DNA of 64,000 nt from contig NC_084665.1 in NCBI RefSeq assembly GCF_028389875.1, forward strand, positions 22,786,001 through 22,850,000. Direction: 5' to 3'. A model generated the notes under the pieces. It saw only the letters and a list, made by a program, of their open reading frames with translations. It searched no databases and was not told where the DNA came from. Source of the DNA: Rhea pennata. Lineage: Eukaryota; Chordata; Aves; Rheiformes; Rheidae. Position numbers and translations under genes: made by a program. Positions 1 through 30,100 of this stretch are shown in pieces. Within the stretch, counting starts at the first letter, position 1. Each line of letters starts with the position of its first letter.

Positions 1-171
1 CCTTACAAGTAAAAGCATCTTTACAAGAAATGACCACCAGTTTGCTGCTGGTATAATCCAACTCAGTTTTGCTGATACCAACAGCATCATTAAAAAAAAA
101 AAAAAAAAAAAAAAGGTTATATTTGGTTCCCCAAGTGTTACAGAAGAATTATCAACATATTAATTCCATAC

Positions 172-18075
<17,904 letters not shown>

Positions 18076-18102
18076 CCTCGCCGTCTCCCGGAGACGCGCG
18101 CT

Positions 18103-18118
18103 GCGGAAGCGCTTCCGC
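18103..18118. promoter_or_regulatory. 16-bp palindrome with paired ETS cores
   Basis: GCGGAAGCGCTTCCGC is a perfect palindrome 28 bp upstream of the IARS2 ATG. Each half contains GGAA, the ETS-family core. Such sites are typical of GC-rich housekeeping and mitochondrial gene promoters. Binding is inferred. Confidence 0.5.
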
Positions 18119-18389
18119 CTTCGCTACGGAAAGCCAGCGGGCGGGTGGCGACGGGCCGCGCGAAGGGACACGCTACACCACAACGCGGTTTTGCGGCTCC
18201 GCGGAGGGTGAGCGCTAGGGCAGGCGGCGCGCGCGCCCGCGCCCCCCCCCGCCCCGGTCGGGCGGCCGTTACGGCCGTTGCGCCAGCGCGGGGCTCCCGC
18301 CCGCCGGGCTAGGGCCGGAGCCTGGGCCGGGCGTTTGGGCCTCCCTGGCAGCTGACCGGAGCAGGAAGGAGCTGGGGCGTTTCTGCCGT

Positions 18390-18396
18390 TATAAAG
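18390..18396 (+). promoter_or_regulatory. TATA-like element for BPNT1
   Basis: TATAAAG stands in an otherwise GC-rich island, about 110 bp before the first BPNT1 splice donor. It would place a start site near 18,420, giving a first exon of about 85 bp. The start site itself cannot be seen. Confidence 0.4.
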
Positions 18397-18419
18397 GTGC
18401 TGTCGCCCCTGCCTGGCGG

Positions 18420-18505
18420 TGCGCGGAGTTCGTTGTAGGTGTCGCCCCGCGTGGGTGCGGGAGTTCTCATACGGCGAGCTTGCCTGCGGAAGAACAGCAG
18501 CAGAG
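18420..18505 (+). other. BPNT1: BPNT1 noncoding exon 1 (5' UTR; start approximate)
   Basis: The exon ends CAGCAGAG before donor GTAACG at 18506. The coding sequence begins only in the next exon, at 22,602, so this first exon is untranslated. The left end is estimated from the TATA-like element. Confidence 0.6.
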
Positions 18506-21313
18506 GTAACGTAACGTTTTGTTCCGTGAGGGCAAAATAATTGTTTTGAAGGAGGCGATTGTTGCTCTTTCAAATGGTGTTTTGGGGAGATTTTTGGTGA
18601 GGGGCTGAACGTTGGGTTTTTGATACTTAATCGTTTGCGAAAGTCAACTTAAAGCATTTTCTCTCGCGTCATCTGTTCACGGTGACTATCGTAGACTCAT
18701 GGACGTGAGACTATTTCTGTGGAGGGAAAGGGCTTTTCTAAAAGCATGGGTAAAATCGAAAATATTTTAACAAGAGGAAACTCTTTTAAGCTGCATATTG
18801 TAAACATAAATAAAAAAGCTTATATGCTTACCAACTTTAGCACCATCCCTTTAAGTAAGCCAATTTATTGCTCAATTACATGAAAAGTGTAAGTGATATT
18901 GCTGAGAACAAGGAAAAAGTAAGGCTGAAGAAGGTGAGTTAGCTGTTATAAAAGCTGAGAGATCTTTTTCAGTAATCCACAACCACCTTTTTAAAATTAC
19001 CTAGTGCTCAGCAAAATGACTTTGAGAGAGTGCTGTTCAGTGTTGAGTAACAGTGCCTGAATAGCATGAAACAGTAGGCAGTTTAGCATTGGGAATGCTC
19101 ATTGCAAAAGAATTAGGCACAAGCATTTTAACTTTTTAAAAATAATGAACATACTAACATTACAGACCTGAAAGCTCTGGACTGTGGTGGTAAGGACTGT
19201 GGTGCCCTTACCACAGGGACTTGCTGGACCCAGATAAAGGTGGAGAAAGGGCAGATCTTTCTACTAAAGCTGTCTGATAGCAAACTAGAAATAAGTTTGA
19301 CTTTAGTCTGAATTACTTACAAGAGTTGCCTGCCAGTGGTGTTGTTTCATTTTAAATGGTGTCTTTTTTTAATCTCTGTTGAAAACTCTAAATGCTAGAA
19401 AACTGATACTGGATAAATACTGTTATTTCTTTAAGTGAAGTAATATGCAGAATGAGGAAATTCATCTTTTAAAAAATGTGAGCCAAAGGTTGTTGTAAAG
19501 AGATGAGGAGCACTAGTCACTTGGGCATTGAATAATTCAGAGGAAGAAGTTATTTTTTAGCACTTGTGTTTAAAGGCATGATGTGTATGATGTCCATTTT
19601 CTCCTTTCATCATATGAAGTTACAGTTGAAACAGAATGTGCTTTCAGAAAAGACAGCGTGATGTCAACATCAACATGTACTTCATACCTGTTTTGGCAAA
19701 TTAATGGCAGCCATTCTATATTTTTTAAATAAATCTTAAGCTAAAATATGTAGCAAGAATTGGATAACTCATTCATTTGAAAAATAAGTTGATTTGTCAA
19801 GTTGAGACCATTGTATTCAACAGTATGTTTATTAGGCTAGGGGAAAGGATGGCTAGTCCTTGGAGGACAAGATATGTTTTGAAAATAGTATGCCAATTTA
19901 AATCTAGGGGACAATTCCTCTGCAATCTTTGTAAGCTAAACAGAGTTCTAAGAGCCAAACTAGTCTGTCCAAAGCAAGCAATATATTCCTGAACGGATTG
20001 TGGGATTATACATTAGACATCTTCCTCCTCAGAAAGAATGCATCATAAACTTAGGAACAAACTAACTAGAGATTGAAAAATTGACAGAGATAAGGTACTT
20101 ACAGGCAACTACCACATATTTGCCTAAATAACCAGAAAGATGTCTGATACGTTGGAAAATGTGCCACACAACACCTAGCACCTTGTGAAAATGTAAGGCA
20201 CCTTTTGCTGTAATAAAATACTTTTCACTTGCCTCACTAGTTACCCAGTATCCTGGAGGAGAGAGTATATATGTGTGTGTTGAAACTGCCATTTCAGTAT
20301 GTCTCTTTAAAACAGTCTAATGAAAAAGAAGATTTATTAATGTTAAAGTTTGTATGGAGATTTCAGGTATGTTCACTACAAAAAGAAAATAATGTGTTTC
20401 CCTTCAGAAGATCCAAGAAAGGTAAATAAAACATCCATTGTCAAGCTTTAAGAATGTGAGAGAGTATTTCTGTATTGTCACCTAGGTTTTTGAAAGTTTA
20501 TTTAATAACATTTAAATATTTATCAGGGTTAAGTTTTAACTTAATTTTAGAAAGCAGAAACAGATTCACATGAAGAATCAGAAGCTGAACTGAGGATAAA
20601 ATGTTAATTATCTTGTTGCAAGATCCATTCTTTAACCCCAAACTTTCCCTCTAATATGCTAGATTTTTCAGTGTTTCTCTCAAAAGTGCTCACATTCTAG
20701 ATGTAATGCATGCAGCAATAATATACTTAGCAATAAATCATAGGAAACCAGGGAATCTCCTGAGGAGGTCTTACTTCTATCATGTAAATGATATCATCCA
20801 TATTGGTACACTGAATTGCTTGGATGTTGTTGTGTTTTTTTTGGTTTTGTCTGAACTACATTCAGTCTTCCTTCCTGCTAACTTGTTTCACATAATTAAA
20901 ATAATAATGGTTTCCCCACATGTTATGACGCATATATGCTCTCCTCGCTCAATTGTTTTAAGAGCTGTTTTTGCCACAGATAGTGTGGCAAAAAATATCC
21001 TCTGTTACCACTGTTGTCTGTCCAAGGTAGACAGCATATAATTTGGGTATGAACTGTGGCTATCTTACATGACTCCAGGGCACTTTGCTCCCTTCCATGA
21101 ACAGTAAATAATTATTAACATTAGCACTTAGAACTATGCTTTTGAATATACTTATACAGTAAATCTACTTTTAGCTTCAGTGATCTTCCGACTTCTAGAG
21201 ATGCTTGTACAGTGTTTCCAAAATGTTAGAAAAGGTTGTTTAAACCACCCAAGTTTGGGATTTTGATGCCTACACCATTGCTGTTTAAGTTTACTTTAAA
21301 CAAACATGAACTT

Positions 21314-21385
21314 GAGGTCACCTCAAAATCCTCTACAGCTGCTGGACTTATGTTAGACTTCCCTTACAACCTCATAGTATTTGAG
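21314..21385 (+). repeat. Inverted repeat, left copy (order B-A)
   Basis: Two adjacent 36-bp blocks, B (21314-21349, starts GAGGTCACCTCAAAATC) and A (21350-21385, starts ATGTTAGACTTCCCT). Both recur in reverse orientation about 105-140 bp downstream, each with 33 of 36 matches by eye. Confidence 0.85.
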
Positions 21386-21490
21386 CAATTGCAGCAAGTA
21401 TTGCATAAGCGGCAATCAGTCATTATATAATACTGTTCCTTTATTGCTTGAGAAATCTGCTCAGTATAAAGTATCATAAAATGAGGTGAT

Positions 21491-21559
21491 AAGTCCAGCT
21501 ACTGTAGATGATTTTGAGGTGACCTCAAATACTATGTGATTGTGAGGGAAGTCTAACAT
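21491..21559 (-). repeat. Inverted repeat, right copy (order A-B when inverted)
   Basis: The reverse complement holds block B at 21491-21526 and block A at 21524-21559, sharing three bases. Read on the minus strand the order is A then B, a circular permutation of the left copy. A simple foldback would not give this order. Confidence 0.85.
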
Positions 21560-22601
21560 AGATCATCATTGATTCAGTGATTAATGACTTCTTTCTCTAT
21601 ATTTTTTTCTAGCTGCATGCTCAAGTGATTAACTTTGAAGTATGTTATATATACAAGCAAAGTCCAAAAAGCAAGCAATCTCTATAGATTAAAAAAAATG
21701 ACAGGAAAACAATAAAAAGCAATTAGCTCTGCACTTCAAAAAATACAGAGGGGTTGTGAATAGCTCTCCTTCTTGAGGTAGAGAAAAGGAGGAAGGAATG
21801 GATGATTATTGGTGTTCTGCAAGAGGAGTAGTTATTCTTTTATTTGAGAGTTGAAGGCATAATAAACTACACAAAGTGTTCTGGGGAACAGAGGTAGAAC
21901 CTAATACAATTGAAAGAAGCACAGGATACAATGTTGAGAAGGGCAGGGGAATGTAATTAGATTTCTATCAAGAAATCAAGAGATGTTTAAAGAAATATAG
22001 AAAGGATGGTAAGAAGGAGATGAACAGACTTTCACATAAAAGTGTAGTATTTGCAGTATCTGCAGACTATCAGCTTATTTTGTATCTACAATCAGGCTAT
22101 TTACAAAAGCCTATTTAATTCAATTAAAAGAAGTGAAGCAGCTCTTGTCATGCTTTCCAGTAGCCTTCTATTTGAATCTGAACAGAAACCAACTCTGTAG
22201 GTTCAGTTCTGAAAAAAATAATTTAGTACATGCATAATCCACTGTAGACTATTTACATTTTTTCTTAGCTTTTATGATAAAGATATTTTCTGCTGCTGTT
22301 GTTTTCTTTAATGCCAGTTTTAATTTAGTGATGAAAAATAGGTTAATTGCCAGAGCATGAGTATTTGAAACTCGACTGAAATAGTTTCATATCTTTGTGT
22401 TATATTAATTATATTAAAAAGAAAATCACAGCTCACTTTATTACTACTGATGTGCAACAATTCACTGTCCTTTTTCTACTCAGCTTAAATAAATGACCTA
22501 CATGTGTTTGGGATGTTATTTATGTAAAATTTCTCTTCTTGTCCTTTCTAAAGTCAAGGGAAGCTTACAAGTTTGCTTTTTGTTTGTTTTCAGCATTCAG
22601 T

Positions 22602-22718
22602 ATGGCTTCTCCAACTTTACTCATGCGAGTGGTGGCTTCTGCATATTCTGTTGCAGAAAAAGCTGCAAGAATTGTTAGAAATGTAATGTCTACCGGAGAT
22701 CTAGGGGTAGTGGAAAAG
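22602..22718 (+). CDS. BPNT1: BPNT1 coding exon 2 (start codon)
   Basis: Residues 1-39. The exon begins at about 22594 after acceptor GTTTTCAG, with eight bases of leader before ATGG. It ends GVVEK before donor GTATGT, followed by a long TA microsatellite. Confidence 0.95.
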
Positions 22719-25700
22719 GTATGTGTGTGCATATATTTTTATATGTATACATATATATATATATATATATACATATATATATTTTACTTTGTTCCAATTT
22801 CATTTCTCTTACTAGTGCTGAGTTAGATACAGGTCAAAGAGGTATTTTCAGAGACCAGACTGAGCATCTTGGATTGTTTGTATTTCCTTCCTCGGTTCTA
22901 TAAGAACAATGATAGCTATTTGATGCAAGGAATATTTCTTAATAAAGGATTAAAAGAGCCTGGGAAAAATAATATATTTTGACCCATATTTCTAAAGGAT
23001 GTTCAGACGCTTAGAAGGAATACACCGTAACTTTGTCTTGATTCCCAAAAGGAACACACTATAATTTTGTCTTGATACCTTTTACAAAACACAGACTTTG
23101 GATAGTATATCAGAATTTATAATAATTTATATTTCCGGTGTATTTCCATACCTGTGTTCCAATATCTATAGTGTAGTATTTAGTACTGTGTGCCTGAATT
23201 ATTTTGGATTAAGATGAATTTGTGTTTTACTTTTTAAAACAGAAGAAGCAAATCAGGCTTTTCAACTTTAATTTGGAACTTCATATGTAACTCTAAATAT
23301 AAAACAGAAATGAAATTGCAACTATTTGCATTAAATTCTTAATTTACAATAAGTTAGTATGCTGCACTGATGAACCAGGTTCTTGGTTTTAATACAATAC
23401 TGGAATTGGTGGAATAAACTTGGAAGATTAATTCAAGCTTTACAGGTATGTCACAATATTATGGACTGCCTATATATAGAAAGATATACGTATCTATATT
23501 ATTTTCAGTATTAAGTAATTGAGGGTATTTACATTTTTCAAATGGCTAGTACTTCAGTGAGGTGGACTGAGAACTGGCTGAAAGGCAGAGCTCAGAGGGT
23601 TGTCATCAGTGACACAGTCTAGTTAGAGGCCTGTGGCAAGTGGTGTTCCTAGGGGTCAATACTGAGTCCAGTATTTTTGAACTTTTCCATCAGTAATCTG
23701 GATGAAGGGACAGAATGCACCCTCACCAAGTTTGCTGGTCATAATAAACTGGGAGGAGTGACTGATACACCAGAGAGCTGTGCTGCCATTCAGAGGGACC
23801 TTGACAGGCTGGAGAGGTGGGCGGAGGGGAACCCTGTGAGGTTCAACAAGGGCAAGGGCAGGGTCCTGCACCTAGGGAGAAATAACCCAGGCACCAGTAC
23901 AAGCTCGAGGCTGACCTGCTGGAAAGCAGCTCTGCAGAGGAGCACCTGGTAGTTCTCATGGACAAGTTGGCCATGAGCCAGGAATGTGCCCTTGTGGCCA
24001 AGAAGTCCACTGGTATCCTGGGGTGTGTTAGGAAGAGTGTTGCCAGCAGGTGGAGGGAGGTGATCCTGCCCCTCTACTGAGCCCTGGGGAGGCCTCATTT
24101 TGAGTACTGTGTCCAGTTCTGGGCTCCCCAGGACAAGAGAGACATGGAGCTACTGGAGAGCGTCCAGGAGAGGGCTACTAAGACAATTAAGAGACTGGAG
24201 CATCTGCCCTATGAGGAGAGGTGGTGAGAGCTGGGCCTGTTCAGCCTGCAGGAGAGAAGACTGAGAGGGGATCTGATCAATGCGTAAAAATATCGTAAGG
24301 GAGGGTGTCAAGAGGATGAGGCCAGACTATTCTTAGTGGTGCCCAGTGACAGGACAAGAGGCAATGGGCACAAACTGAAACATAGGAACTTCTATCTGAA
24401 TATGAGGAAACCTCTTTACTTTCAGCCATTTGCGCAAAGAAGCCTGATCCTCTATGACTTTTAGCGTCAGTTCAACCAGTAGACGCAAAGTCTTATTTTT
24501 GTACTCACTTGTTTAATTATATTCACCTCTGAGAAAACATATGCAAATTTTTCTTTTTTTTCCTAAGCAAATTAAATTAGGTAGTATCTTCAAGTTTCAT
24601 TAAAAACAGACAATCAGATAATGGAGGGACTAGGTTTTGAGAATGCAAAAATATATCTATAATCTTCCATCCCTATGTCTAATTTCTGTAGCTGAATATC
24701 ATTTTCCCATTGTCACCAAATAAGATTCAAGCAGATAAATAAAAATTTTATTTAACTCCGCTAAGACACAAATCATTGGATGAATCATCTTTTATTCCTG
24801 TACTCACAGAAATATTTTGTTACTGAGATACTGTCCCTGGATCATGCTAAAGAGCTTTTCCGTTCATAAATTCATGAAGGTAATGACTAGAAAGTATTTT
24901 TGAATTACTTATTTCTTCTTAAATATTAATAACCTGCTACAGGAAATAAGAAACAATGTTTAAGGAGACCTGACTGAAAGCCTTTCTAAAGATGTACTGT
25001 AACCCCACCAGCCATGGGTGTGGCTGCAGTACATCTTTAGAAAGGCTTTCTGTCACTGTTTCATTTCATCTTGAGATCGCAAACCCATGGTTTCCTCTAG
25101 AATATCTTTGCTGGAAAAATGTACAGGAGTTACTGTCTATGTATTTTCTCAGGTTAGTATTTGACATTTCTAATATCCTCTCTGCTAGAGTAAGGAACCT
25201 GTTACTACTCAACAGTTTATACATCATAATTATTTTCATTCCTTTCAACAAGCTAGATTAATTAGACTTTTAAATCTCCCACTATATTCCTTGGCCTGGA
25301 ATATCTTTGGGGCCTTTTATATTGTAATTTTTGCATCTTTAACCTGGGAACATGAAATCTGATGTTCCAGTTTAAAAATCTGTATATGGCCCCTCTTCAT
25401 CACTACTACCGTTTTCATAGAGTCAAGGATCATCTCTCTCATCTAACCCTAACAAAAGCTGTATTAAAAAAAATCCAACGTTCTCTGTATTTCTTGTCTT
25501 TCCTAATTTGCCTTGTCTCTCCAGCGACCATTAAAACATTTTATTTTTTCCTTGTTAATATCCTAATTTCTGTTTTTCGCTCTTGTATTGTATCTGACTT
25601 TATAGTTCCATTAATTTGTTCTGTATATAGTGTAGCATTTACACAAATACATTGATGTAATTGTACTGAATTTGTATCAGAAAGACACAGCACATCAGCA

Positions 25701-27105
25701 TTGATGTAAGTATTGTTACAGTATCATACCAGTGTATCTTAGCTCTGAAGTGAACAAGGAGAGAAAGTCTACTTTGAGTTTTTCAATCTTTAGCTTGCCT
25801 CTCTTGAGACCTGCTTTTTGGGGGCTGAAAATTTGTCAAATTAGACTTCTTTCTGATTACAAGGTAGGTATTCAGAGAGTCATATGGGCCATTGTACTGT
25901 TTTGTTTGCTTGTTTTAATAAATAAATTCCTATGGCATCCTTTGACAGAGTGGAGCCAATGACTTACAGACCAAAGCTGATCGACTGGTACAAATGAGCA
26001 TTTGTGCTTCGCTGGCACGGAAGTTCCCCAAAGTGACAATCATAGGAGAAGAGGTAAGAACCTAATTTATTTCATAATAACAATGTAACTGGCAGTGTAA
26101 TTTGCATTGGCAGGTTTTAGAAAACCATCTCTTTATAAATGAATAATATGTTTATTTCCATCCCAGTCACTTTTCCATTCCATTAGTTTTATCAAGTGAG
26201 CTGCAAGCAAATCCACAGTTCGCAGGCAAAATGAGGTGCCCAGCACCTTTCTCTAATGATTTTGAGTATCTTTTTTTTAGGAACTACCCCCTCATGATGT
26301 AGCTGAGGAATTGATTGAAGATGGCCATTGTGAAGAAATACTGAAGAAAACTTGTCCTCCTCAGTACACAGGAATTAAAGAGGAAGAGGTGATGTTACAC
26401 ATCTTCATATTTTACCCTCATCTATCAATATTACTTACTTTAACTAAGAAAGTATTAAGGAAAAATAGATGTTATTTCAGTGTTGTCAGTTTCTCTTTTT
26501 GCCCTGAACTAAAATGTAGTCATGAGAATAACAGCTCAAAAGCTGGAAATGCTGCATATCCCTCTGTGTACTTATGGGAGATGGAAGTCTGCTTCTTACA
26601 CTTTCTGGTTCAAATTTATTTGGAAGGAACCAACCTTGGACTTGAGAAAGTAATGTCATTTCCATGTTTAATCTAAGCCTTTGTCTCTTAAGATATTTGC
26701 TGACAGGTTCTCCTCTGTGCATTTTTCTTTGGTGTAAAATATTAATGTAGATTTCAGTCTTGTATATCACAATACTAAAATCAGAATTTTTTTTACATCA
26801 TCACTATTGTAAAATTCCCCTCCCTATAAGCATTAAATTAACATGCAAAATATATTTTTTTTAATATGCTTTTTTTTTTTTAAAGCTTGTAATATGGGTT
26901 GATCCTCTGGATGGGACCAAAGAGTACACTGAAGGTTGGCTTCTCTTTTAATTCTGCTGATTAATAAAGTAGTATGTACATGTAGACAGCTTTGTAGATG
27001 ATAGAAGCTGCACAATATTTTCTATAAGGCTGATGTTTCCTATCCAGGGCTTTTGTTTGTTTGTTTGTTTTGTTTTGTTCTGTTTTGCAGAGCGCAAGGC
27101 TAAAT

Positions 27106-27141
<36 letters not shown>

Positions 27142-30100
27142 CCCCACTACCTGGCATATCAGGCAACATGTTACACCTGTTAAATCTGAAAATCCCGATT
27201 AGTATTTGCATTTTAAGATCTTCAGTGTTGCATATACACTTTCCAGATTAGTTTATGGACTCTTATTGAAGGCTTAAATATTCAGGGATTTTTTTGAATA
27301 TCTTTAGTTTTTCTTTTCCAAGCATAACTACATTTTTATTGTTTCTGTACAGGTCTCCTTGACCATGTAACAGTTCTTATTGGAATTGCTTATGGAGGCA
27401 AAGCAATAGCAGGAGTTATTAACCAGCCATATTACAACTATGAGGTATTAATGCTCTCAAGTAGATCAATGTATTTAGATTATTTGAAACTGTCACTTCT
27501 AAGCCATTTCTAGTTAGCACACTTCCAGATGAAAAGCAGTGTGTTTGAGCTGATGTAATGCAAAGGTAGTTGTTCTATAAACAGTTTGAATATTGTTTTT
27601 CAGGAACTGAATATCAAGGACCTACTAACAGTCATAGTAGGTCTCAAGGCTTGTGTAATACTACAGTACATGTAAAGCAGTGTCATGTTATGAAACACTT
27701 GCAGATCAGCGCTTTTGCATTCTAGGATAGAGTGATGTAAAGCACATCAGCTGATGTTACATGTTCCATGTGGCGTATATGATGAAACACACAGATATTT
27801 TCAGTTTCAAATTGTGCCTGAAGTAGAGAAATATACTAACATCAATTTGTCAAAATCACTGGAGGCAGGAAGTAATGCATCACTACACTTTCACAGATGA
27901 AAAACAGTGAATGATCTACTGAAGGTTTTACAAGTCGTTACCTTAGAAGGACAGAGCCGAGGCATCCTGATTTCTCTTTGGGCTTTAGAATGCTTCTTTT
28001 TAAGTGGAATGTTTAAATATGTATCTCAGTATTAATATTATATTCCTTAAGATGCAGATCTCTCTAGCTACTCCTTTACATTCATGCTTTAAACTAAACA
28101 CTGACTGCTGCCTGTGTTCCTTCTACATAGGCAGGAGCTGATGCTGTACTGGGTAGGACAATCTGGGGAGTGCTGGGTATAGGTGCTTTTGGATTTGAGC
28201 TCAAAGAAGCACCTGCTGGGAAACACATCATTGTTACCACCCGTTCTCACAGCAGTACCCTGGTAAATGACTGCATTAGTGCCCTGAACCCAGACAGTGT
28301 CATCAGAGTGGGAGGAGCAGGAAACAAGGTATGAAAATTCCAAATCTTCTTTTGTTTGGAGGTGGTACCTTTGGAAAAAGTGAAGAATTTTGAAAACTCT
28401 AACTTGCATCAATGTGCAGGGGACTTCTTCTCTGGCACAACTTCTCTTCCTAGCGCTCAGTCTGTTATAATGTAGAGTTGGAATTTTGTGTATGTATATA
28501 TCTAAGAATGGCCATCCTGGTCATAGCTATGGTCCATCTTCTCTAGTACACTGTCTCTGGGTGGAGGAGAAATAAAACATTACTAAAAGCCCAGAATGAC
28601 TAAATAGGAGTTTAAATTTATCACTGTTATTAGACTTTTCTGCTGTTCAGGTTAATAGATCTTTTGCTCCAACTATCTAGCCGCAGATATCAAAGGATAA
28701 AAGTAGAACCACCCCACAGTGATATTTCTTTTGCAAACCTTCTCAGTATCCAGGGAATACTCATTTGCTACAGAATGTGGAGCTTAGTTATATCATGCTT
28801 CCCCACCTAATAAAAAAGGTCTCCAAACCCTTTTTTTCCAAGATGTAAGGGCCATAATCACTCCAACACAACATGGAGATAGTTTCCACTTTCTTAGTAC
28901 TTGCACGAGATGAGAAATCTCATTTTTGAAACTAGAGTAGATTCTTATCCTATAGACTGTATTTTTAACAATCTAAAATAGATCATAGTTTTCTAAATCT
29001 TAGTTTTCTTTTTTTTTTTTTTTTTTTTTTTTCAGTAGTCTGAAGGGGGGTGGTTGATGCTTCTTTTCTAACCATAAGTGTATAGAGTAAGCTGATCTAA
29101 TACCTGTTCCTGCTACTTTTTCCTCACTTCTGAATGCCTACATCCATTGCAATGATTACTACTCTCTATTCATAATAGATCATCCAGCTTATAGAAGGCA
29201 AAGCATCTGCTTATGTATTTGCCAGTCCTGGGTGCAAGAAATGGGATACATGTGCACCTGAAGCTATTTTACATGCTGTGGGAGGCAAGTAATACTCACT
29301 GTTTTCTTTTTTTTTCCCTGAGATAAGTGAAACTGCAGCAATTCAAAGTTCTTAATACTTTTCATGAAAATAAGAATTTCATAATACATCTTTGGAAGGC
29401 AATTAGACTTTTTTTTTTTAATGATCATGATATACTGGGGCCTTGGACCCTTTGAAATCAACAATAACTCCGGAAGGGCAGCAGACTAGGCTCTGGAAAG
29501 CATTATATAATCTATTTTGCCCTAAAGTAATATCAGTAACTGTAAAATAATAAAAAAGGCCAAATTCCAAAATTTTGAGCATTTTGATATTTTCGAACTA
29601 ATGGCTTCTTTTTCTGCTGGCTGCTACTTTGCAGTAAAATTATATTGTCCTACTAACCTGATGTAGTAGCTCATTATTAATAAACATATTACTGCACAAC
29701 ATGTGGGCGCTGTATTCTTCAAAGCAAAAACAGGCCAAGTTATACCGTCATTGCTTGGATGTGAAACTCCAAAATGGAGTCATTTGTATAATTGAGTAAA
29801 ATGAATGGTTTCCAGACAGCATAAGCCACTTAGTCTTTCTGGGCACTGAGGAGTTAGAAAAGTTATGAAAACTCTGATTAGCAAGAATTAGATAATTATC
29901 ATACTTTTTCTGCTGTTCAGGTTGACAGACCTTTTACAACAGCTAAAATGAAGTTCTATTAATATCTCCTGAATGTTGTCAAGCAAACATAATGGGCTTG
30001 GTATGATCTATCCATCTCCTCTGCAGTTTACAGTATAATGTTAATAACTGGGATAGTTTTAAACAGGTTAGCTCAGACACAAGAAACAACCAATCTGGGG

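Larger units (their letters stand above)
18506..22593 (+). other. BPNT1 intron 1
   Basis: About 4.1 kb of AT-rich intron. It contains the permuted inverted repeat at 21,314-21,559. I recognise no exon or known element elsewhere in it. Confidence 0.75.
22719..25948 (+). other. BPNT1 intron 2
   Basis: About 3.2 kb containing, in order, a TA microsatellite, the 34-bp duplication, the CR1 fragment and the long hairpin. From 25,060 to 25,940 I see plain AT-rich intron. Confidence 0.8.

Noticed and set aside
1..85. A further IARS2 exon at the left edge, after TTGGTATCAG on the minus strand
   Set aside because: It would join in frame, but the translation (KLSWIIPAANWWS) does not resemble the expected ADLYLEGKDQLGGWFQSS segment. 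I treat it as intron.
22539..22826. An upstream start for BPNT1 giving extra N-terminal residues
   Set aside because: The frame crosses the acceptor TTTTCAG at 22,593 and then reads through the GTATGT donor into a TA repeat. The ATG at 22,602 gives the expected MAS start.
23656..24098. Open frames within the CR1 copy as a host gene
   Set aside because: They follow CR1 reverse-transcriptase 3' sequence, are short on both strands and are interrupted. The element is a dead fragment.
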